The notes below the pieces were generated by a model. The model ran no database searches. It was not told the origin of the DNA and saw only the letters and a list, made by a program, of their open reading frames with translations. The position numbers and the translations under genes were made by a program. From Prostheceraeus crozeri (lineage: Eukaryota; Platyhelminthes; Polycladida; Euryleptidae), in contig CAJQUW010014798.1 in the NCBI GenBank assembly GCA_907163375.1, positions 124,001-188,000 of the forward strand: a stretch of DNA of 64,000 bases, written 5' to 3'. Below, piece by piece: positions 11,282-23,200 of the stretch; positions within the stretch are counted from its first letter, which is position 1, and every line of letters starts with the position of its first letter.

Positions 11282-14200
11282 GTCAGTGAAGATAGAAATT
11301 GAAATTATTAATCTTCTTTTCCCAATCTTTCATTTCATTTCAGACTTCGAACATCAACTACGAATCTACGCGTGTGTCCAAGCCACAGGAGAATTATCAG
11401 CGAATGAGGTGAGAAAGATTCTCCATCGATTCCTTGACGACTTGAAACAGTGGTCCTTTGATCTTTTCCAGCATTTGTTCTCATTCACATCAAATTTGAG
11501 ATGCTCAAGATTCATAAATTAATTTAAAGATATTCAATATCACATGGAACTGTCAATTTGCTAAAAATGGTTAAAAGGACTTTCAGAATTCATTAAGATT
11601 TCTTTGGGATAGAGGATCTTTAGAGATGCTCAAGCGTTTTAGATTGTGACAACAATGTTTCTATTGTCTCCCTCGTGTATGTATGATTCTCCCTTTTTGC
11701 GTGTACAGTGTTGTTTTCGCATGCACCCCATGGGTAGCATGTGTCACCTCTGCATTCCTTTCGATTTCTATGTTTTTTTATGACGCAATATGTACTTAAC
11801 AAAGCCAAGTGACACACTTTTGTTCGCAACATGATTGGAGAGGATGTGGATGTATCTGTTGAGGGGTATCGTCAGAAGTTTTCGAAGGGAAGGGGGCGGT
11901 CTTGATAAAATTGTGTACAATGTTCGTCGTTTTCTTCCTTTCAGTCTTTGCATCCATGTAAGCATTTTATAGAGAACGTTCATTTTCTTGCTGTGCAGGG
12001 TTCTGATCAACAGGGTGTTGGCGACATATAGTTGATACGCCATTGCTTGTGAGCGAGAGAGAGATCTGGTTCCTCGTCGGTATGCTGTAAATATTAATAC
12101 ATAAATAACTGAATTATTACTAAAATATCATCAGTTTAAGAAACCACCTGCTGCACATGTTCAGATTGAGCAAAGAAATAATGAAACCGTGATATGTCCT
12201 CATTGCCTTTTTGTGAGACTGCTCATGTGGAAGGGGAGGGGGCCGCACCTTCGCCCCTCCCATGACGACGCCAGCATATCTGCTAACTTTCATTTTGCGT
12301 GAACATGGCAGCGACGTTGCCAAATGCATCGCAACGAAAAGAATGTAGCTCTGAATTTCTCCTATGCTCAAGACTGTTCTCTATCCCTAAGAAGTCATAC
12401 TAAATTAAAGATAGGTTCGTTACTTCTTATATTGTGTGCTTCTGTCATGAAATTTGAGAAGTTATACTTCTCTTTACGTCTCTTTTATCAATCATCAAAA
12501 AGATATCTTCAATGCTGAGATGCTTTTTCCGACGCCGCTTGCACGCCCAATCTTTGATTTTGTAGACAAGCCCATGTAATTGAAGACTATTTTCATGTTT
12601 TGAGTCCATTTTCACATTTTTGGGTGCGGTTGTTTCGAGACAACCTCAGCAGATTCGTCAACCTGATTAAAGCCTTCATGACTTTATGGCTTGTAGGCAG
12701 TAATCCCACTCGCGTCCGAATGCCCGAATACCAAAAAAATACGCCCGAATGCTCGAACATTCTCTTCAGAAAAATGCCTGAACTTTTTCTTCAGAAAAAC
12801 TTCCGAACGCCTAAACTCTCGTCAAAAAAAATGCCAGAAAATAGTCACTAATATTTTGAAGGATTTGACTCTTGCGGGTACTTCGATCCCAATATTATCC
12901 TGTCAATCCTTTCTCCTCATTTAATGTATTAAATCAATAGCCATCTTCTTTCATGTTTGTACAGATTTACAACCTCTGTTGTCGTGTTTTGTTTTTTGCT
13001 GGAATAACGTAAGCGATAGTTAGTATGCGAGAATGAGATAATATCAACTTTCGCACCATGTATCCGCTGCTCGTTGTGAATGTTTGGTGTTTTTAAGACA
13101 GAAGCAAAGCGTTAATAAATTTGGCCCATATTGTTCAGTCTAAAATTTCAAATAATTAAATTTTGATATAGCCTAAAAAGCAACATCTTGCATTCAAGCT
13201 ATCAATCAAAAATGGTGCTGAATCCATGTATCAATTCGATGAATGCCTGTATTCCAAATGATGTGTGATCTTCATTTCACCTGTGTCTTGCCTCATTGCT
13301 CACATCTGAAACCTTTACCTCACGCCTTTCTACAAGACATTTGATTGCTAGCACCTTACCGGTGCTACCGGTCCCTCGAACTTAATTGGAACACATGTAT
13401 TTTAATCACGATTTCAAATGTTATTTTGCAGTTTGTCTTGTGAACGAACTTCAGAACATGGAAGTTGATGTAACTGTAGTGCATAAGGTCGGGGCTTCAA
13501 AATTGAACAATCCAAAAATACTTTATTCCTTCGAAAGACATCAGAAAAGACAGATATGGTCATAAGAATGAAGCATGAAAGCAAAAGGAAATTGTGATGG
13601 CTGATGGAGGAATTGTAGAAATCCACAGTGAAGTCCGATGAAGAAATTGAAGATAAAAAATGAAAACCGAACTTTCAAATCTGTCCTAAAGAGACATGCT
13701 CTAGATGTCTCAGTAAACTGATCTTGAAGCACCAGGGAACAAAACACGGAAATATCTCTGCAAACATTTTACTAAGATTTACTAGATTTTCTTACAATTA
13801 AAATGCACGTCCTCTAGCTGCAACGCCGCTGGTGCGAATCTAACCAAGACAGTTGTATCCCTACAGGCTGAAATATGTCTCGTGCTGGTTACATCTGCTG
13901 AGATTTGATAAATTTATCAATTACCAGGTTAACTGGTCAATTACCAGGTGTAACATGTTAACTATGACTTCACTTGTACTTTGTCAATGGTCTTTCCTCA
14001 CTCACTCAATCCATTTAGCGTCGATTGCTCCAACTTGATTGGGTCCTACGATTTCTCCTTATGGCCCCTCGCCACTTCTTACGATCGAGGGCACCGTTTG
14101 GACAAGCCTGAGTAGTCCGAGATCTTCGTCGACATTGTCTCTCCTTGACTTCTTGCGTCGGCCGGCTGGTCTTCGCCCTTCCACGTCCACTCGTCTTGTC

Positions 14201-17200
14201 CAACAGTTGTCATTCATTCTGGTGACATGCCCGAACCAACGCAGACACCTTCTCTGCATGACGTCGCCAATTTCCTCTAATCCGAGCCGCCTTCTCACTC
14301 CTTCATTTGAGATCCGATCTTGAGGAGAGACACCACACTTCCAACGCGCCATTCTCATGTCATTGACTTCAAGTCGCCTTAGTGATTCCTTCGTCATGGC
14401 CCACGTTTCGCTACCGTACAACATGCAGTTTCTGACATATGATTAGTAAATATTCGACTTTGTTCTTAGATTGGGTGCTTTGGTTGTCAAAAAGCGTCGT
14501 TTAGTAATTTGAACTGATTAAGATGCTAAATTTTGCAAGAAATTCTCGATTTTCAAAAGGGTCTTTTTCAATGGTCACATTGTTGAAGTTCCTTGCTCCA
14601 TATGATTATGAGAAATGCTGAAAAACTAATAATCGCAAAAAAATTAGACTTGTAGCTACTATGACTTTGGAGAAACATCCAAAAAATATATCGGGGGTTC
14701 CAGAACTCCCGCCCCCGCGGGTAAAGTCGGCTTAAGCAGTACAAAATGCTGAAAATATTATGTAGAAAGACGGTCGACGTCCATGTATCAAACATTTTTG
14801 CCGTAAGAAGGGTCTTATCAAGCAAAAATATGAGCAATAAGGCATACATCAATATATACAAAAAGTTAACAAGTTGTAATCAAAGTTCAAAAATGAGTTG
14901 TAGCAATTCTGTTCATTCCTCTTTGTTATTTATGCTTGCACATTGTTCCATTTTTAAAGTGTCTATTCTCGTAGAGTGAGCTGTCAACATAGTGTTGCAA
15001 TACCAGCACATTTACTTATCATGGAATATCGTTCAATATTTATATTTCTAGCAAATCCAATTTTCGGCTCAATATTTTGAAATAACATGTTTTATTAAAG
15101 AAGTGATGTATTTTGCTCCATTCATATTATGAGGTCCAATTCATGATAGCGTTCAGCAATGAAGATTCGTGACTTTGAATAGAAGCCGCTGCCATTTTGT
15201 CTTCTATTAGCTTCATTACGAGGTGCGGCTTTTGTTCGAAGAAATACCTTACAGCAAGTATTGTTCTAAGAAATGCAATATTTGTGTCGCAAATAACGAA
15301 TTGATTTATATGTCTCGAATTTTTTCCTAATTTTTTTTGCTGATAATGGTTGGTAGTCCTTTTGCAGCAAGCAGATAATCTTTCCTTGAATTTCTTGCCG
15401 ACTTCTGATTCGTCTGTCGAATCACTCCGATTTGATAAATTAATTCTGCACTCGAGTAATTCCATTATCTCCATCCACTAAAATCTGTTTTGATATCTTT
15501 GTGAGCATTTTGATGTTTTTATTCATTTCCTGACAAGGTTATCGATCGGCTTCTTTCCCTAGTTGGATAATTTGCCTGGCCAGTCATCTTCCCAACCCTA
15601 ATCATCTCACTCGAGTTGTTCACTTGACTAAGAAGGAGGAGGGAGTGAGAATTCGCTCAATGGAAGTCGTTGGAGGAGTGGATCTAATGTTTTGAGGTTT
15701 AGGGAGAGATCTTGTACACAGAAATCGGAGAGGTTGCAGACGAACGATGGTGAGGAATTAACTGGGAGAGAGAATTGGAGACATTTGTGATTTCCACTCA
15801 CGGAGGACTTCCCTCATGACAATGATTTCAATGAGGCTGTAGTCAGCTGATCAGGATGTCTGCGATGTACGGGGGAGGGAACTGTGCATACCTCATAACG
15901 TTGATTCCCACGAGCCTGAAGTCTGCTGATCAGGATGTCTGCGACCTGGAGAACTGTGCATCGCCCAAAACAATGATTTCCATAAGGCTGAAGTCTGCTG
16001 ATCAGGATGTCTACGATGCATAGGGGAACTGTGGATCGCCCAAAACAATGATTTCCATAAGGCTAAAGTCTGCTGATCAGGATGTCTACGATGCATAGGG
16101 GAACTGTGGATCGCCCAAAACAATGATTGTGCCATGAGGCTGAATTCTGCTGATCAGGATGTCTACGATACATAGGGGAACTGTGGATCGCCCAGAACAA
16201 TGATTGTGCCATGAGGCTGAATTCTGCTGATCAGGATGTCTACGATACATAGGGGAACTGTGGATCGCCCAGAACAATGATTGTGCCATGAGGGTGAAGT
16301 CTGTTGATCAGGATGTCTGCGACCGGGAGACTGTGCATCGCTCATGAGAGGGATTCCCATGAAGTTGCTGTCTGCTGATCAGGATGTCACATAATACCCA
16401 CATCCCAGTTGCATCCAGTTGGAGTCACGCTGATCAAAAGCAGCCCTCTTCGTGATCTAAATGATCTAAAACTGATACATGTACAACTCTTATGACTAAA
16501 CAATGGGCACCGAATTTTCTTCTCGTGCAGGGTTTTCTTCACAAAATCAGGGTTGCCATTTGGTTTGTATTTACATACTAGTATGTAAAATCTGTAAATG
16601 GTTTGTATTTTTAATCAAAATGTATTTCCTGTTAATAAGAAAATAGTGTATAATATTGATCTGTTAGTGGTTATTTTGTAAGTTGATTATTCATTGTGTT
16701 TTTTTAACGCCCAAATCGCATCGCACGAGATGGATTGCGACAGAAAACCGATAGTATTTTCTTTAAAAGTCAAGCATTACATAAGGTTAAAGATGTTTCT
16801 GTTTAAACAATCCAGCCTAACGAATAGATGGAGTAAAGAATATTTCTAATAAAGAAAGCTGGATAAGCGGTAGAAAGATCAGGAAGCATTTCCACTACAT
16901 GTAAAACTCTCCGGTGAAGCGGGAGAAAATATCTTATTGATTTCATGCGAGTCCATTCATTAATCCATGAATAATTTTATCTTCATAGTGTTGTCGTCTT
17001 TGCTCCAAGTGAAAGATTGTCGATATTTATCAAAGATAAGGTATGCGGTAGTATTGACTGGGGGCGTTTGCTGTTACATTTACCGGTCTTCAAATCATTC
17101 GAATAATGAATAAGTCAAATCTATTTTCTTCAAAGTTGAATGCTCCTTTCGTTTGGTTATTAACAGATATGTACTACCTTCCTTAGCTTATGACAGGAAT

Positions 17201-20200
17201 ATAACTCTAATTCATCAAGTTTGCAGATGTTGAGGAACAAAATTAAAGTATTATACTCCAGGGTGTATAACAACTGGAAAACCGGAAAAACCTGGAAAAG
17301 TCAGGGAAAAATAGTTTGACTGGAAAAGTCAGGGAAATTTGCATTTCGACCTGGAAACTTCCAGGTTTGATTGTAAGCGTGGAATAAAGCTGACTTCTTT
17401 TTTTTGGTGGATTTTTGTCAATGAAATTGTCAGCTTTGAACCAGAATAATGAACATCGAAAAGCGTTTCTCGAAAAGCTCTTGAAGCGTTTCGTGAAGCC
17501 TAGTGTCATGAACAATCGATCCACAGTTCAGAAATTGAGTATTCCGATGACTCAAGATAGCTTCAAGGACTTGAAGGACATTGGCATTGGATTTGCTGCG
17601 AAATCCGCGATTCGAGCGTGTGGCTCGCACATCTCTGACAAACAAATAATCGATTTCTTGAATGCTTCCAGAGAATTTCTCAAGGGAATCTTTCTGAAGT
17701 TGCAGAAAAGGTGCCCGTTGAAGTGTTCTCTAGTGCAAGATTCTGCATGTCTGGATCCATTGATCATGGCCTCGGAAAGTGCGCGGAAATTCGTTTTTTT
17801 GGATCATGCACTGAATGAGTTGGTTGCTAGCAAATAGATTTCGTGACTTGATGCTGATCAAGTGAAGAGTCAGTACGAAACAGTGACAACAAAAGAGCAG
17901 AAAGTGACCCTTCTTCGATCGTTCAATGAAAGTGCTGATCGACTCGACACCTTCCTGTTGCAATGCCTGCATGATGATTCCAACGGTTCCTCGCAATTTC
18001 CGCATCTTTTGAATTTCATTCGCATCATCTTGTGTCTGTCTCATGGCCAAGCCTCTGTTGAGCGAGGTTTTTCTGTTAACAAAGATACTATAGTAGAAAA
18101 TCAGAAAGAATTGTCCCTCGTTTCCCAAAGGATCATCCAAGATCATACGAGAGCAATTTACGGTGGAGATGCGCGAAAGTTTGAGGTCACAAAGAGGATG
18201 ATCCTGTCAGCTAGAAACGCGGCTGCTCTCTATCGAGAAGCGAAAAATTCTGCATCGTGTTCGAAAGAAAACCATGAACGACAACGGAAGATGATAGAAA
18301 TCAAAGAAAAAGAAGAGATGAAAAAGTAACTTTTGCTTGAAATTGACCAAATCGATGAAGATATAAATCTATTGAAAAAGTAATCACTCTGACATGTCTC
18401 AGCGCAATTATTTTTGCTTATTTTAATCAGGCTGCTTTACACACACGGTCGATTTTTCGCCAACTAAAACCAGTGGTTAAAATCACACACACCTACACAC
18501 ACATAATGTGTCAATAATCACAGGATATCATTTTTCAAATCCTCTTGAACATTGGACGATAATTGATAGACTTAAATGTTGAATACCGTACCTTAATCAA
18601 TTTTTATCACAGAGGCTAATATGAGACTAACAAATGGACCCTTCTGCAGTGTAATATCCGTTCTTGCATTTTTATACTTCGTTAACAGGGTAGTCTTTTT
18701 TGCCATCTCGTTTTCTGCTTCCCAGAGCTGCATACCAAAAGGTCTGTAATTTTTACTAGTCAGTACTACTTTCTACTACTTCTTAGTCAGTTTTCTGCTT
18801 CCCAGAGCTGCATACCAAAAGGTCTGTAATTTTTGCTAGTCAGTACTACTTTGTTATTCAGTTTAAATCATTTTTACGGGTTGTTTTTAATGACCGATTT
18901 TGTATCACACAATCATGATGATTGTTATCAATATACGACCTACTGTGTTAAACATTATTTTATTTTACGTTCTATCTTTTCATGTACCGTGCACAACTAG
19001 GAGAACTACATGGCTATTATCTGTTTCCATACTGATTTCTTTCATCAATCGCACAGAAATGAATATATCTAGGCATCATGACATGGAAACTACCTTGAAT
19101 TAAGACTCGATCAAACCCAAAAGGCGACCTGGAATTTTTTTTGAGCTACCTGGAAAAACCTGGAAAAGTCAGGTAAAATGAAAATCCGAAACCATTATAC
19201 ACCCTGTACTCGCATACTGTTGCGCTGTGTAATGGGCGCTCATCAGCTCAGTTCATAACGGCGGTTTATTTTTGTCTTGATCAGTGCAATGTAGCGTGTT
19301 TCGGCCATCTTCCTAGTTATCACTGTTCTTTGCTTATCCATGATGCAGGGATGTGATTTTTCCTGATTTATCAGGAAATCCTGATTTTTTGGGCTGATTT
19401 CGGTCATTTTTGAGACAAGGCAGATTCTGAAAAAAATTATAGGGGTGTTGGGTAGGACTTCACGTATTGCTTAATCGTCTTTGACAGTAACACAGCCATT
19501 TTTCTGTTTCTCTACCGTATCCCTATTCTTATGCTACTTCATTTTCAGTAATACAAGACATTATTTTCAGTCTGACACATGGGTTTCGCCTAAATATACA
19601 CAAAGACTATATGGACTGCATACATCCCTTAGCTCGTTGCTTTTGTTTTCATTTTGTCACTTCATTTCTTGCTCATGATCGAACTATACCAGGCAATATG
19701 TGAATGTCTCAAACTAATGGTTCTACTGTCAATGTAGTATAATGACGGTTTATACTGGGCCCCCTTCAAAAATTGGTTTCCTGATTTTTTCGTTTGGTTA
19801 ATCACATCCATGATGATGGCGAAGTTAAAACTATTAATCGTCATCATTTCATCGTAATGTATCAGAATTGTTAAATTCTTTTATGGCACTTTTTTTCGTC
19901 TGTTTTTGAAACTGCGTTCATGTTCTTGAACTCGATAACGGAAAGGTATATACGTTTGACCAATATAAAATTCGTGGTATATCAAGCACGTGAACTTATA
20001 AACCATGTGCTTGTCAGTACATCTGCACTTCGGTCCTGTGTCTTTACACACATAGCATGCACAGTCATTTTTGTTATTTAATTTATTGTTAACAGATGAA
20101 ATGAATTTACTTCCTGGTTCATATGTGATTCTGACTGGCTGGTTGTACTTACTTTTTAATTTATTAAATTTGCAATCACAGCTATCACTGAAGTTGAGAG

Positions 20201-23200
20201 CAAGCGTGACTGAATCTTGATCATTTGCTCCACGATAGTAATTATACTGGGTATTCTATTCTATTAATACAGTATATAGGAAACGTCAGGTCCATTTACG
20301 AGTCTGTTTCTTCTATAGAATCAATAAACAGCTCTACAAAATCATCAATGACACGTTCACTGATTTCTATTATTTAACTTCATGCTGTTGTATGTTCTCA
20401 ATATCCGATGTCGTGTTCACAGGAAGTTAATGAGTGCAAATCTTCATTTTTTGCAGTCTTCCACCGTCTTCGGTGTCACGGCCAATACTTCCGGCTGCGG
20501 TACAGGTGCCGGTTCATCAGCTGTCAGGTGGCCCTCGTCGTCCCAATTCCTCATCCGGCACGATGCCTCCCTCTCGCTTTCCCGAGACAGTGCCACAACA
20601 ATTAATGCAGGACGAAGAAGCGTCATTGGAGAAGCTGCGTCAGTTGTCTGTCCGATACACAGATACTCTGCGGAACTACATGGCAGTTTTTCCGGAAGCA
20701 CGTCATCGGTTCTCCTCATTGTTCACCCTCCTTACCAAGCCGACACTGGAGACAGTGCGTGCGCAAAACCTCACTATTACCCAAGATTGGCTCATCAACG
20801 TGGAGAACACGTTGCGGAATCAGCTGGGCCTACGCCCCTCCACTCCTCCAGCAGCGCCGCCCAGCCCACCTAAGACCGACTCCGATGTCAAAGGTCCGTA
20901 CATCGTCGGGAATGACCTCTTCTACCTCCTCCATTCTCTCAGCGCCGATGCGGAAGGTCGCAAGAAATTAGAGCAAGCTCGTTTGGCCATCCACAACTCC
21001 TTACAGCTTGACGGCATTGTTGGGCTTCCTTCTCATCTCTCCCATGCAAGAAGGGTGGAAAGAGACAGTGATATGAAGGATGACTGTATCTGGGATGAAC
21101 AGGAATTCGGTGAGTTTCATTTTTGATGTCTTCAACTGTATTCACATGATTTTTTGGTTCTTCTGGGCAAACTGAGGGGGGGTTTCGTTGAGTGCCCGAG
21201 TTGAAGTACCGACTCCCCCTCCAAGTCGCACTCCCTGGATGCTACCATTTCACTTCGATAGTGTTTGTTCGGACTCGACACTCAGCAGTCATTGATTGTT
21301 ATCTGAAGCGTGTTCGGAATTTTGAACTTTAAATGATTTCTCAAGATAATGGTTCAGTAGGGATATTAATAGCTAAGAATAGTAATATAGTACAGAGCAA
21401 AATGGACTTCATTTGCATGTACATGCATATCACGAGATTGCTCTGACGTTCAGCGGCAATCAAATTTGGATAATGAGTAAAAGCTCGTCATCAACTTCAA
21501 AGTGACTGAAAAAGGAAAAGACCCCACACACTATCCGCGGTAAGGGTCGGTTATCTCACCACCCTTCGCTGTTTGAAATCGGAGAAAATGATGCGATACT
21601 CTGAGCTGAAATGGATCAAATTTCGTTGAATGTGACAACACTTCTTCGTGCGTTGATTTTCTTCGCACCATAGAAATGAATCGTTTATCTGAAATTGACT
21701 CATGTCGCGCCACCTCCCGGGGAACTAAGTTGAGGCATGAACCACCAATGAAAAGCTTAGAAACCAATCTGGAATCTATACAGAGGCGCGCGTTATTTAC
21801 TGGATTTACCCGGCGCGCGACAGATGACTGGCTTCAGGGCACTGGCCGGCTTGTTTTCAGACATTCTACAGATGGATCATGTGTCTGGCGCGTAGACTCG
21901 TCAACATCGAATCTGGTGCACCTGTCGCATCTGGCGCACTCGAATCTCGAGAGAATCTAAAAGTTGAAAACTCCGGCGCGCTCTATGTCCTAGATTCCAG
22001 TTGGGCTCAGAATTATACATGTGACTGATTAACCCAATCATGAAGTGGTTGACACTGTTACACACGATCGCCAGAAGTGGAGGAGTATCATCAAACGGAA
22101 ATTGTCTAACCCAGCATCTTCTGGACCACAAGGACGTAAAAAGGGATGAGTGAGTGAGAGTGATGAAGTGGTTGACAAGTGTATCTAAGTGGAAATGCGC
22201 ACGATTTTTGTGACATAGTACTGTATTGCATGAAGCCACATTTCCATTCTAGAGAATTTATAGGAATCCATGTCTATGCTTCAAACATAGAAATCAATTT
22301 TTCTTTCTTTTTCTTCATTCGATCAACAATCAAACTACTTCTATGTGCATATTCAGTAGAATAATATCATATCTTAATTCTCAAAGTAATGAAATTCTTC
22401 CTCATTGAATTTTAGACCGGACACCAGCTCCTGTTTCTGCTCTCAACTCGTTGGTGGAGCCAGAGGACGACGTCCTCAGCGATGAAGATCAGCCAGGAAC
22501 AGAGGAGCAGGAGGAAGAAGAGCGAGCAGACATGGAGATCATCTCTGGACAGCCGCGTTCCTTATTGCTGTCGTCTGTGGCCCAGGACGAGGCTCCGATG
22601 CGTGGAGTTGAAAGTGAGGATGACGAGGAGGAATCGATTCCGCCAAAGACCAGCTTCTGCGTGAAGGAGATGACGGAGCGTGTGACGACGGAGGTTTGGT
22701 GTGAGATCCGCGCACTTCCCGCACCCTTCCGTGTGCGCATGAACGCTTCCCCGCCAGCCATGGAGGCGATGGAGACGGAAGACACTTGCCTGGACGTCGG
22801 CGAGTGGAACTCCAGTGTCCATCTTGTGGTGGAGTATGAGGAAGAACGGCTCCCATGTCCATTGCCGTGCCTGTGTGTGCGCCTTCCTGTAGACTACCCA
22901 GAATTCCGGCATCTCACGTGGTTGGTGGATCGGTGAGTGTGCATGAATCAGACTGTCGACCGGAAATGCAACTTCTCCTCCTCTTACAGCTCTGCGTATG
23001 GCCTGTCAGAGGCTGACAAGGAATTAGAAGATGCGGAGGAAGATGCGACGACCTTCAAACGTCTGGTGGGGAAAATCTTTGATGAAAGATCCGCCAAGGT
23101 GCGACGGACGTACGCGGAGGAGCTAAGTCTCTATCGAGTGCTGGTGACGTGGGTGAGTCATTCCTTGATGTTGCTGACGTGGGTGTGTCACTCCTTGGTG

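Noticed and set aside
15127-15474. 115-codon minus frame as a gene
   Set aside because: No domain, no splice signals, AT-rich region where a chance frame of this size is plausible.
16550-16570. hAT end CAGGGTTGCCATTTGG
   Set aside because: No matching inverted end or duplicated flank within the window; the similar end at 27617 belongs to another element.
20382-20873. 163-codon Ser-rich plus frame
   Set aside because: Shifted frame over MED15-like exon c and its intron; wrong phase.
22489-22912. Antisense frames of about 100 codons
   Set aside because: Shadows of MED15-like exon d, whose sense frame has the conserved motifs and splice sites.
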